From: Whalleya microplaca
Taxonomy: Eukaryota > Ascomycota > Sordariomycetes > Xylariales > Xylariaceae
Length of the DNA: 64,000 nucleotides
Assembly: GCA_022497155.1 (NCBI GenBank)
Contig: MU385757.1
Coordinates: 1 to 64,000, forward strand
Direction of reading: 5' to 3'
The notes below the pieces were generated by a model. The model ran no database searches. It was not told where the DNA came from and saw nothing but the letters and a program-made list of their open reading frames with translations. A program made the position numbers and the translations under genes. Below are positions 13,317 through 24,761 of this stretch, in pieces (the first letter of the stretch is position 1; every line of letters starts with the position of its first letter).

Positions 13317-15900
13317 TAAATTCCGCATTATTTTCGATAAAAAATAGTTTTTTATCTAACTATAGGGCGTTAAAGTCGGTTAAAAATAGATAACACTTAT
13401 CGATAACTTATTTAACCGATAGCTTTTAGTATACTATTTTTAACTGCTTTAGTTTCGGCTTTAAAAGCGTGCAAATATTCGAGAAAACGTAGGTAAAACA
13501 TTTATTTCGTAACAGAAATACCGTATCGCACTTTCGATAAGTCTGTTTAATTATTTATTTATTATTATTATATAATATATATTAGAATAATAAGTAAAAA
13601 TTATTAGTATTATATTACTATTTATTCTTTTTAACATTTTTATAATCGTTTATTATAATATAGCTATCGTTACGTAACTTATTTTTGTTTTTCTCGCGTC
13701 CCTTATCTTCCTATTAGCACCAGACTTCGTTATTTATAAAATTAAAGCTACCTTATAATATAGGCTTAATTTATCGACGCTATTGATAATATGGCGGTCG
13801 TTAGTTATAGTAGTATTTTTAACGGTCTCGGAAATTACTTTTATAGTTGCGGAATCGGCTTTTACCTCGGAATTAACGGGAATAATTATTCTGGCTAAGG
13901 CGATAGCTGTTATATTATCGATTACCCTAGTCTCGATAATTTTCTTTCTGGTAAAAGTATTTACGTTTTTAATTTCTATAGGCATTATAATTACAGCTAT
14001 CGAAATAGTAACCCCCTTTATTATTTAACTAATAGAAATTGTAGTTATCGGTTGCCAGCTCGTTATTAGCCGATACTAAATTATCTTTCTTATAAAAATT
14101 ATATACAGTTAATCTTTTTAGGGTCGGTACCGGAACGTCAATCGCTATCGAGATAATATTATTATTATAGGTATTAAATCCCTAATTCCTTTATAATACC
14201 ATTTATTAATATATTCGCTAGCGTTTTTCGATATAAATTAAGTATTTATTTAATAATAAACCTACTATAAACGGGTTAATGTAAATACGGAATTTAAACG
14301 TAAGTAACTAATAAATTTACGTTATATATTAATAAATTTATAGCATATAATACGCGCGATAAGCGTAAATTATTTTTATTAATTAATTATAAATTAATTT
14401 ATTTTATAAAATATTATTATTAAAATAAAATGCCTTACGTAATTTATTTAATACTTCCTCGTCTATTATTTTAAATTTCTTAAAAAGCTTATAATATATG
14501 TAATTATTATTAACTTTTATTAAAATTTTATCGGCATCGTTTAATTAGGCGGCCTACCAAATCTAGGCATCGCCCTGTAATAATTAGTTAAAGTCTTTAA
14601 TAATAATTTCCGTTTTTGCTTTATTAATTCTTATGTCCCTAATTACGTTAATAAATAAATATACGTTTCGCTAATAAACGTCTTTTCCGATAATAACATA
14701 ATCGCTAGTTTTAAAAGCTTGGTTTAAATCCGGGTAAAAAAATCCGATATCAAATAATCTCCAGCCATTAAGCTACTCTTTTTATCGATACGAGTGGTTA
14801 ATCTCGCGCTACATATCTCGTAATTTTGTCATAAATTATCTAATTAAATTCTCCTTTAATTAATTAACGGCAATAAATAATACTGCCGCGTATTTTATAA
14901 CTTGTCGCTAGGATTTCTCGTTTATAATAAATAGTAGAAGTGTAGGTAGTGGCTAATAGTTTCCTTATTAATTAGGGGTTGGCAGTAGTGATAGGAGTTA
15001 TTAATCCGGGCTCGGTAGCGCCGGTAGTAATCGATTAATCTGCTGTCGATCCTGTTGTTCTCGGCTGGGTTATCGATTTCGTCATTCTTAGCTCTGGTGC
15101 CTTTAATCAGTTAGTAGCGTCTCTGTCGTTCGTAATTTTTCCACGGATTCCTTAATTAATAAGTCGGTTAGTAATAACAGATTCTATCGTTATCCTCGCA
15201 ACTCTGTTATATTTTACAGTATTTTTTCGACTAGCTTTTAATAATTTCCGACCGGTATCGGATTAATTAAATAAAAACCTAATAAGGTTTCCAGACGCCT
15301 TTATATAAAAAATACGTAAAGTATTAGTTTATTAACGGGTAAGCTATTAACGAGTGGGCTATTAACGAGTAAGCTATTAACAGTTAGGCTAAAAATAAAG
15401 CTGTTAAGTTATATATACACATATATTTTATCGACGGGGATTTTAAGGCCTTCGTTAGTAAATCGTCGTTTTTCTTTCTTTTTTATATTATCGTTGTTAT
15501 CGAATAGCTCTCGTTTACCTTCGACTAATTAAGTTAGTAATTACTGATCTCGATTAACGGGTTAATCTTAATTATTAGACTGATTTTAATTGTCGATATC
15601 TAGGGTATTGTTAATAAATAACTAGAATTTAATAAACTTATCAGCTAAATAAATAGCTTATTATAGCTTATATCCGTTTATATACCATTCGTTATTATAA
15701 CCTATACTTTTAATACCCTTAAACCGGGACGTTCGTCTCGTTGTCGGCTACTATTACTATATTATTAGCTATTGCTAAATTATTAGCTATTACTCTCTAA
15801 TATATAAGGCGTAATTAATAATCCTTTATAAGGTATCACCTTTTAACTTGGTAATCACTTTATATTATAAATACTTATTAATAAATGCGGCAACGCTTAA
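13317..15900 (-). mobile_element. Ty3/gypsy element A, 5' part with gag relic
   Basis: Continuation of element A on the far side of element B. Near 14440-14578 the minus strand reads a gag-like segment: QGDA-stop-IW, then LNDADKILIK and an acidic/basic helix-rich stretch, resembling the retrotransposon gag domain with its GDAW core. The distance from here to the protease in the left half, after removing element B, fits a normal gag-pol. The right limit is uncertain, since the 5' LTR was not found; it could end anywhere from about 15.3 to 16.2 kb. Confidence 0.7.
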
Positions 15901-15999
15901 GGCATTATATTAAACTTCTTAATAATATAATAACATAAATTTAAATAGAGATAAGGGTATTTAACAACACTAGCTAACATTAATATCAATATCGCAAAT

Positions 16000-18900
16000 A
16001 TCGACATTAATATCGAAATCAGGGATAAATAAAAACAGGAGGTAGGATAAAAGAGGCTAATCCGAAAGAAATTCTCCGGCTACTCTAACTTATAAGTTTA
16101 ATATACTAAACTCAATCGATTTCGTTTATATATATACATAAATATTGTTACTTCTTTATATATATATCAATTTATATATTAAATTATTAAATAACGACAC
16201 GAAAACTCAATCGAGGCTACATTAAGATCTGCTTAAAATAAAAAAAAAACGAGTACTATTGGACGTTAATAATAATTCTTCTTAAAGTCGTTAGTTATTA
16301 TATATATCTAATAAATTTTTAGCAAAAACGTCGTTAATTTATCGATATAACTTAAAACTACTGTTATACAAGCAGTTAATTAACGGGCTCGATAAAAAGA
16401 AATGATTTTTTATATTATATAAGTCGGCGCGACCTTTTAGCAGGGTGCTACCAATTGTAAGACCAATCGATATAATAAAGCTTATTTTATTAATTGATAA
16501 TAAGTCCCGGAGGGACTTATATAATATAGCTATAACTAGGCCTAACATACGGGCTATACGAAATATAGCAATATTGCCGATATGCCGTTTTTACCCGGTA
16601 TTATATTAGCGATATATATATATATAATTTTAGCCTTTTTTATAATTATATCCTAACTTCATTTTATTAGGGTTATTTTATTTATAACTAAAAGATTTTA
16701 TAAATCTTAAATATTATTACCTGCCGCATTCGGGATTAATATAATATTTTTTAATACTCTAGTTTTTTCGGTAATATTAAAAATAAGTTTATTAAGTCCA
16801 CTTAATAAAGGCGCCTTAAATTTATCCTTAAACTTATATTACTTTATAATTTTAAAAATTGTTAGGCTTTATAGCCATACACACTCTTTGCCATACACAC
16901 CCTCTGTGGCTTAGCCGCAGGTGTGTGGCTAAGGAGGTAACATAGCCACCTCTCTCTTTATATAGCTATAGCTTCACCTATACACAAATAGCTTAGAGGA
17001 TCATTAATTAATACACATACAGACCTCACAAAAATAGCCTTATCCGAATTAGCCTTTCCGATTTACTTCTTTTAGTAAGCCTTTTTTGTACGGCATATAG
17101 CCGCCTATATATTACGCCGTACCTCCGTTTAATTTTCGGCTAAGTTTTCCCGGCGCTCCGCTTTATATATTTCGCCGAATATTAAACCGTATTTATCGTT
17201 TTATCACGCCGACTGAAATTTTTTATTACGTCTTTTAATATTTACGCCTTATAAGCACTTATTTAAAACGTTTATAATAACTTTAGCTAACATTTCTACC
17301 TTTTCCGTAATAATAGCGCTATCCGGGTATAAGTTAATATAAATATATATTAACTCGATAAATTAATATAAGTCGTTAAAATTAACTTTTAATTTTTTTT
17401 TTGTTATTTTTAATAGCAGTATTATCGAAATATAATAAAATATTAATCGATAGTTAGACCTAGTTTTAAAAAAGACTTTTGTCCCCCTTTTAATATTTAA
17501 GATATTAATAAACGCTATATCGATTATATTTCCTACATTATATATAAATTAATTTTTATATATAAATTTTAATTCGTAAGTTTCCGCTTATTACACTATT
17601 TATTTCCCTAGGCTATTATATAAAAGGTAGCCGGGCTATTATAATTAATAAATAACATTAAAGTTCCTTATAATAAATAACCGGCTAAATTATTACTATA
17701 CCTTAAAAATAGAAAAAATTACTTCCCTTTTTATTTTATGCCGGTAAATATTATAAAAAATAATATCGTTAACCTTTATTACATAAAAATCGCGCGAAAT
17801 AAACAGCCTAACTTATATACACCGGATATTGTCGGATATTTTTATATAAATTAAAATATATAAACGCTTATCCTAAATTTTAATTAAAATATATATATTA
17901 TAAAAAAAATAGCTAATTATTTATTTCTATAATAAATCCCTGCCGATTTAAAGTTTTTATATTAGCACTATATTTACTTTAAACTACGCTATTAAATTAA
18001 ACGCTAAATTATAATTAGTATTAATTTATATTATATTAACTTATAAAATTACTAGTTTAATTTTTAATATTTATTTATTATTTTTATAGCAGGGCGGCCG
18101 ACTAGCTTTACTATATATTCGGGATATAAATAAGCTATATATTATTTCCTATTATAAAAGCCCCGCTATTTAATAATAACGCCTTTATTTTTACCTCTAT
18201 TAAAGTTAGTTAGTCGCTTCTAGTATTAGAAAATTCCCTAGTTGCCCCGGGTCTTTTAATATTTACTATTTTATATATTATTTAGAAAAATTACTCCCTT
18301 AATTATTTAATAGCCGCAAATTACTTTTTAATTAAGCAGGTTAGCTCGCTATCGACTTATTTAAGCCTAATAAAATATGCTATAAAATTTATAAAATAAA
18401 AACCCCAGTAGTTAATATATTTTATAAAATTAATATATATATTATTATATAAAATTTTATAGTTCTTATATTTTTTATTTCAAAAATATAATTATAAATT
18501 ATAATAATTTTAATACTTACCGTACTATATAATTCTCGACTTTCGGTTTAGCTACCTAACCGGTTTCGAGTCGAAAAAATAAAATCTCATTCGGACGTTA
18601 TTAATAAAAAACACTATTTAGTCTTAAAGGTATAAGGTATTTTTATTTAAATAACGAGTTAGTTTATATATAATTAGTTTTTTTCTTATAGCCGATATAA
18701 CTTTTTAGGCTATAATAATATCGGTAAGCTTTATTTTATTATATATATAAAACTCCCGGGAGACGTTAGATATAATATAAATAACCTACTTAATTACTTC
18801 TTTAATTTTACCTTCCTCCCTTTTTAATAAAAGCTAAGATATTAAAAGTCGGGTTTTAATTTTATTATTCCTAAATTTAATAGCTTATTTAAAATAAACC

Positions 18901-19240
18901 GCTTAAACTTCTCGTATATCGGAAAATATAAATCTTATATATTTTATAAAGCTAACTTTAAATTTAATAAAAGTTAGCTATTTTTATTAATAATTTTCCG
19001 GTATATATAAAAAAAGCTTTTAATCAGGTCCCTTTTAGCTTATTTTAATTAACTTATTAATAATAAGTATAATAGGCTTAAAAATAATGCTTTTTTTCCG
19101 GCCTTTACGTTTTTATAGCTAAACTATTTATTATTTCTCCCGTAAGTTAAGGTTAAAATTAATTAGGGTAATATTAGTTATAATTATTATATAAATTTTA
19201 TTAAAGGTTTTACGGGACTAATTTATTAAATCTTTATTTA
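16000..19240 (-). mobile_element. Tad-like LINE relic, interrupted
   Basis: Non-LTR retrotransposon on the minus strand, RIP-degraded. The readable order is an endonuclease end (VGNIIDIAFIN, then a SDH-type motif now SNYRLIFYYI at 17430-17457), the linker that follows the endonuclease (YPDSAIITEKVEMLAK at 17281-17331, then a basic KRRNKKFQSA and TKKAY stretch), and after a foreign insert the text KFKDKFKAPLLSGLNK at 16788-16837 leading towards RT. This organisation is that of fungal Tad1/I-type LINEs. The RT catalytic box was not identified, and both ends are approximate. Confidence 0.75.
16860..17029. mobile_element. MITE-like 170-bp insert within the LINE, not RIPed
   Basis: A 170-bp stretch of normal base composition interrupting the LINE frame, flanked by the direct hexamer AAAAAT (16854-16859 and 17030-17035). 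Removing it and one hexamer copy restores a continuous LINE reading frame across the junction (KAIF joins FKIIK). Its ends are imperfectly inverted (GTTAGGCTTTAT against GTGAGGTCTGTAT). Inside lies a near-inverted repeat around GCCATACACACC and GGTGTGTGGC, and a second small GAGGT/ACCTC hairpin. It has no coding capacity. A short non-autonomous DNA transposon is the best guess. Confidence 0.6.
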
Positions 19241-19830
19241 CGGTATGTTATTAGGCGCTTTCTTTATTTTTTTTTATTATAAAAAGTATATCGGGAATGT
19301 AATTATCAGTCGGGATATCCCGTTAATTATTTGCTTTATTATTTTTTTTATTTTTTTTTATCAGATTTAATAAATATCGGAAAAAGGGTATATATATTAT
19401 TTAATATATTTTATAAAATAGTATAAATAACTATATAAACGCGGTCCGTTTATTTATAGTAAAAGTCGGTTTAATATTTATTAAAAACTATATTAATAGT
19501 TTTAACTATTTTAGTAAAAATATCGCGTTAAATAATACGTTATATCTTATTTTAATTAAATTATTCTTTTATAAAATTAGCCAAAAATTTCGCTCGGCGT
19601 CTTTTTTTAACGCCTTTAAATAAATTAAGTATCGCTATCGCTTTTAAGTTATAAATAGTTACGCGTTTAAGCTTACGTGCCGTTTTAATAAAAAACGGTA
19701 TAACGCGCGTATCGGGAGTCGGAAATGTCGTAATATTTATATAACGGAAAAAACGAGAAGTTACTGTTTCCGGGATTACTAAAACAGGCCGCTTACGGCG
19801 CTATTCGGTAAAGGTAATACTACTATCGGT

Positions 19831-20437
19831 TTCCCAGTCCTCCTAAAGTTAGTGTACGGTAGTAAGGGCGCCCGCCATCCTTCGGGACAGGCGTTAATGC
19901 GCCTCTAATTAATCGTATAAACGATACGATCAATTTGGTGCGGAGGAGGGCTTTAAAATATAAAGTGCGCGCAGAGTTATTCCCACCTTGGGGTGGGGGG
20001 TGGTAGTTATAGAAAGGATGAAATGGATACATGAAGTGATAAGGTCCAGCCAAACTTAAGAAATACAGAAAATTCGGTACATGTAAACATAATGACTATC
20101 CTACAAACGAGCGTTTTCGAAATATCCACCCTTGTACAATTTGACACGTCAACAGGAAGAATCATTCACCCGTTCAGCAGCACTACTATCAGCGAGGTAA
20201 GGGAGTACTTGGTTACATTCCCAATTTCACACTCCTTCAACTTTGAGCAACTTTCCAATGAGGATCTGCCTGTTTGTAGTTGAAAACTACAGCCTAAGGA
20301 TTATGGCCTAGTCAGAGCCTGTGTCCAGGATTGGCTCAAGAAGAGTTTGGAATAGCTGTAAGGTGATATGATCAGCTTCTTGTTGGTTTATCTAAGAGAA
20401 TATGGGGGAAGTTACCCATGCTTCGAGATTCCTCTCA
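19831..20437. other. Transition from RIP block to genic DNA
   Basis: Composition rises to normal around 19840. The first 200 bp may still belong to a repeat: a short minus-strand frame at 19823-20053 crosses the edge but shows no domain. The plus frame at 20092-20283 is unrecognised and unsupported. The rest is the 3' flank of the minus-strand vWA gene. Confidence 0.4.
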
Positions 20438-22141
20438 TTATCCTTGAGCTCGCGAAACTTCGAATCCAGTTGTTCTAAAAGTCCATGTCAGCGCGTGATC
20501 GTCGGTCTGCTGGCATTTCTGTGACTCACGTGAAGTGATGTACACATTTTCTAGATTTTCGTCTTTCAACTTCTGCAAGAAGATTTTGGAGCTGGGGTCG
20601 CTGCCGATCTGGCTGATCTGAAAGACGACAGCTTCAAAGTCCGTTAGCATATGTAAACACAGGTTAGGAATGAAAATACAAGTTGGTTTACCTCGTAATG
20701 GAAGGCTATTTTCTAGCAAATAGTTCTGGCACTTGATGATCTCGTCTCTCAATGTGTTCTCTTGCTCTGGCGACCCCCGCGGGCCTCCTGGAATTCCGTC
20801 AGTGATGATTGAGACGAATAATGGCCTCTTCATGTTCTTCACTGTGTCATTCCACTGGTTATACAGAAATGGTTCTAGAATTCTTTGACGGAGATGAGTA
20901 CCAATCTCAGTGAATCCTGATGGTTCGACCTGAGAGATTAAGTTACGGATATCAATCATTCCTAGGTCGTTAGCATGATAGGGTTCATAATTGATGAATC
21001 GTAGATGAACACCGAGATTATCAGGCACGATTTTAGTACAAATTGCGCCGATTCTCTCAACTAGATCCCGCTGGTTTGCCATGCGATCCTCTCCTCGAGA
21101 GTTCTTGGTCATCGACCCACTGTCGTCTGCGTACACTGTTAGCTTCCTCAGTCGTATGGGGAAATGGAAGGTTTAGAGGAAGGAAAAGTATGTAGTACCA
21201 CAATAAATGATAGGCTGATAAAGTGCAAACTTCACCAGGTTTTCTGTGTTGCCAGATTGACCCAGAACCGAACTGTCGTCGTTCTGCAAATCGAGGGCCT
21301 TGGAAGTGATCTTGTCTAACAGAGGCTTGCTGTCACTCTTGAAGAATTTGCCTAGTTTGTGTTTGGCTACGAAGTCATCGATGCTCTTCTTAAATTCTTC
21401 CTTGGTCTTTGGCTCCGGAATTTCCTACGAAGAGGTTAGCGTGAGATTACTAGGATGATGGATATGGAATATATCTCATCCACGTACCGCTGCGATCTTC
21501 TTACCCATCGGGCTGTCTGTGTTGCCACTAATCTGAAACTTTTTGAAGACCCTATCGGCAATCCTAGTAAGGGCGGCGTTGTTAGCCCATGCTAAGATGA
21601 AGAGAATGAGCGCCGCAATGAGGCCAACAATGGCATCGCGAAACCTGCTCCTCTGCTGGGTGGACTTCATGGCGTCGTCAACCTCTGGACTGCGCAGCTC
21701 GGCTGCTAGCCTCGTGGCCGCGTCTGTTTTGCCATCATGGTGGACGAGAAGCTGGATCACCTCGGGATCCCTTCGCTGCTTGAGCTCATTCTCGAGGGGA
21801 GTCGAACCACCTTGGAGGGCCGAGTCAGAATACTTGGCGTTCGCCCGATGCTTGAGCAATATATCAACCATCTCAGCTCGGTTGTCGCCTCTCCCTCGAG
21901 ACGTCACAATCCACAAGGGCGTGCGGCGCTGAGATGAGAGGGCATCCACTTCGGCACCGTTGTCAAGGAGGAGCCTGGCGACCTCAGCATGCCCGTTCCG
22001 CACAGCTAGGGATAGCGGCGTGAGACCGATGGTGCCATTACCAGTCTCCGCGCTTGGTTCATCGATCTTATGAGTTTTAAGATACTCATTCAACGCCGTG
22101 GTTGTCAGGACGCCGTTCGCAGCGTCACTGTGAAGAGACAT
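20438..22141 (-). CDS. Ankyrin-repeat / transmembrane / vWA-domain protein
   Basis: Four-exon model: 22141-21488, 21424-21199, 21126-20692 and 20631-20438, giving 502 residues. Introns of 63, 72 and 60 bp carry GT...AG and CTAAC-like sites. The last one is needed because splicing restores the family-like run LRAVVFQISQIG. Residues about 35-135 are ankyrin-like (TPLSLAVRNGHAEVARLLLD). A hydrophobic helix, about 171-190 (IVGLIAALILFILAW), predicts a single membrane span. The C-terminal half is a von Willebrand factor A fold starting with an intact MIDAS, DDSGSM (Asp294, Ser296, Ser298), followed by a TDGIPGG loop. vWA domains bind protein partners through a metal ion. The molecular role of this architecture is unknown to me. 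It starts about 1.1 kb from, and divergently to, the lectin-like gene. Confidence 0.8.
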
Positions 22142-23279
22142 CTTGAAGAGCCTGCCTTAAGAAATTCTGAAGAGAGAGTATGCAAAAGAAAATTTCGATT
22201 TGAACCGCTAAGTTTAGGTTCCCAGTGCGGTCTATATAAGTACTTATCTACTCGTCAGTTCTCAGTTGTGTCTGAGCCTCAAATTGAATGAACATTGAAG
22301 CACTCCCACCCTCCCTTTCTCCCTAGCCTGGTCTCCCAGATCCCATACAAGGCTGGCTACTTGGAACAATCTTATCAGTGTACTCTGATGCCTAAACCTT
22401 TCCATGCACCATGGTTTATGACTCTGCCGGCCGCCTCATACTGGTAGTGCGCTTTCAAGGTGAGACTGCGATGCAACCTCGGCAATACACTTTATGCACA
22501 GGTGCTGGATGTCGATCTCGGTGTAGGCAGTAGTTATGAAGGATTTGTGATGATGTCGACAGAAGGAGTCTGATGCACACACGTTCTTACTGGTTGTACA
22601 CGTGTCCGTGATCTTCCGTCAGGTTGAAATATTGGCAGCAAAATTGTGAATATCCACTGAGTCACATAAGTGACAGCAGCTATCGTCTTGTTGTGAATAA
22701 ATTTTATTTGCTAGGTATCAAGGAAGAGAAATGATTTGATCAGGATTGGGCACCGTCATAACTGATGGACGACAAGATGCCCGACGATATCCACGTGGAC
22801 CCTACCTACTTGGGCGCCTTGTATGCGATAGGTTAGCTCAAACTAGAAGACTAGAGTCGGCGACCAACGTGCTTCTTGTATTCTTATTCAACTTATGCGA
22901 TCACCATATGTGATAGTCTTAATGCCTGAACGACGTGGTGAGCTTCCTATAATGATATATATAAGAATGACGTTACATGCGTCCTGCACCTTTCAGCTTG
23001 AATACTATACCTGAAATGGATAATGAGGGGAATATTCAGCTGCCTTCTTCACCAATCGGCAAATATGCTGCATAGATGTGGTATATGTACCCCCACCTAG
23101 AGCCTCATCTCTCTGGTATCGTGGTGATCATGGAAAGATTATCGAGCTCTGTTAGGGACTTTATGCTTTCACTATACGTGTTTATATTTTATTAAAGTAG
23201 GGATAATTACCTGTATGTGAACTTCTCTATGATAAGCAAAGTCCTTTAGATTCAACCCCACTGACTTTACATCCTAATC
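22142..23279. promoter_or_regulatory. Divergent intergenic region between vWA and lectin-like genes
   Basis: The 1.1 kb separating two divergently transcribed genes must hold both promoters. A TATATAAG lies near 22234, about 90 bp upstream of the vWA start. Other TATA-like AT stretches occur near 22960 and 23185. No coding frame of substance is present. The specific boxes are guesses. Confidence 0.35.
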
Positions 23280-24290
23280 ATGAGTGTCCAAGATCTTGCC
23301 CGCTCCCTCGTCGCTGCTGGTTCAGTGAAGCTTCCAGACGATGAGGGTGAAGGAATCTATCTGCTTGAAGTGAGAGACGGTAACCTCGTTGAGAAGTTCT
23401 GGGTGGGCGATGTGCTCCAGGCTGAGAACGTGGTTGCTTCAGAAGCGAGAGAGAATACCTCCGCTGCCTACTTGCTTGCCCCTGAGCAGGTACGTCCAGC
23501 CTTACCTTTCTCGGGAAATAACTGGAACTATTACTGACATAATACCGGGTCTTCGCCTACAGCGTCTCATTGTATTCATTGATCAAGAAAATGCTGTCCA
23601 ATGTTATGCATACAACGAAGAGATTGATGAATGGGAAGAGACACCACTGGGCAGCAAGTGGAACATTACTACGAGCCCAGAAAGCAGACTAAGTGCCAAT
23701 ATTGGCCCCAGAGGTGAAATTGTGGTCTCTTATCAAGACGAGACTGGAAGACTGGCGGGGATCATGAGCGTAGCTGAGAACGAGTGGAGGCCTTTTGGCC
23801 CTCTAGATGGTAATCCCGTTCCTGGAACGCCTCAGTCTCTTGACGTGGTCGACGATAAGCTATACCTCTTCTATGTCGAGAAAGACGCGGGTATTGGTTA
23901 CCTAGTTCATGATTCCAACACGGGGAACTGGCAAGGTGAGAATCCGAACCACCACGATGATACATTGTCTATTATTAGGTATATTTGCTAACTCAGGGGA
24001 ATCATTTCCTTATCACTATAGCCAACTCGCTGAAGAACACCAAGTTCGACACTTCTGTCACCAACTTCAGTATTGCTTATGACCCCGAAACTCGTAAATA
24101 TGAGGGTTATTTCCTAACTGGTGGTTCCTTGTGGAACATCGACGGGGAGAAAGAGAAGATTCGCCTCGGTAAGGTGGATGACAATGGAAAATTGATACCT
24201 TCAGACAAGGCACAGGCTGGGTGGAGGATCAAGTGGAAAAGAGCTCGCAAAATAGTAGCCACCAGAAAGAAGATCATCATCTACTTTTGA
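23280..24290 (+). CDS. Beta-propeller lectin-like protein (fucose-lectin-like fold)
   Basis: Three exons, 23280-23489, 23563-23935 and 24022-24290, give 283 residues. The tempting acceptor at 23996 breaks the frame, so I use 24021, which follows a CTAAC branch site and a pyrimidine run. The protein is built of repeating short strands with a hydrophobic-Tyr/Phe core, such as RLIVFIDQENAVQCYAY, GEIVVSYQDE, DKLYLFYVEK and VTNFSIAYDP. This is the rhythm of fungal fucose-specific-lectin-type six-bladed propellers. There is no signal peptide, as in other cytosolic or unconventionally released mould lectins. Sugar specificity cannot be read. The N-terminal 70 residues and the basic C-terminus (KWKRARKIVATRKK) are not typical. 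Family call by pattern only. Confidence 0.6.
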
Positions 24291-24761
24291 AGTCGCGAAT
24301 GGTAGGCCAGGAGCCACCGGACCTATGGCGATATGTAGCTTGATGCCGATGGTGTAGATAGTGAAAGAATTACGGGACTATATTCTACCTATTAAATGTA
24401 GCAGGTTTCGCGTCCTCTGCAAGGGGACATAATAGGTATCGGCGCGTAAGGTTCTAGACCCTAGAGAGCCATTTATGCCTTATAGGCGTGAAAGTATGAA
24501 ATTGTGCAAATTTGATGTACTTGATTATACATGGAGTAAATTAAGAAGTCATCAAAGGCCAACACACCACTGACACAGTTCCCAGTTTAAGGGAGCTTTT
24601 TTCAAGTACAAAAGCCCAACTCCCTCCCACTCTGTGTGTCCTGTATCAATCACATATGCTATTATCTTTTGTCGTACACATGACCTATATTTCAAGCTCT
24701 CGAAGTCTAAAGGCTGATACCGTATCGAATACAAAGGAACTAGCCTTCTCCTCATATAACC
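24291..24761. other. Short intergenic region, lectin-like to protease gene
   Basis: About 470 bp holding the terminator of the lectin-like gene and the promoter of the co-oriented protease gene. No gene is seen on either strand. Confidence 0.4.

Larger units (their letters stand above)
900..19830. other. AT-rich RIP-mutated heterochromatin-like block
   Basis: About 19 kb of strongly AT-rich DNA with no intact gene. Wherever an ancestral protein can be read, the damage is C-to-T or G-to-A on one strand or the other: Trp codons have become TAA/TAG, and His or Cys codons have become Tyr. That is the signature of repeat-induced point mutation in ascomycetes. The block is a stack of dead retrotransposons, described separately. 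Both edges are fairly sharp. In fungi such blocks normally carry H3K9 methylation and DNA methylation; that is inference for this locus. Confidence 0.92.

Noticed and set aside
13734..14028. Overlapping open frames on both strands (83 and 81 codons)
   Set aside because: They lie inside the RIPed gag region of element A. AT-biased decay leaves such chance frames, with no domain on either strand.
19823..20053. 76-codon minus-strand ORF at the edge of the RIP block
   Set aside because: It crosses the composition boundary and has no domain; probably a repeat fragment read by chance.
21127..21136. Start codon for a separate vWA protein at 21136
   Set aside because: The ATG overlaps an intron acceptor. 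Splicing from the ankyrin exons restores the residues before DDSGSM, so a single gene is more likely.
23936..23996. Alternative second intron of the lectin-like gene ending at 23996
   Set aside because: Good-looking CAG acceptor but it shifts the frame. The acceptor at 24021 keeps the frame open to the natural stop.
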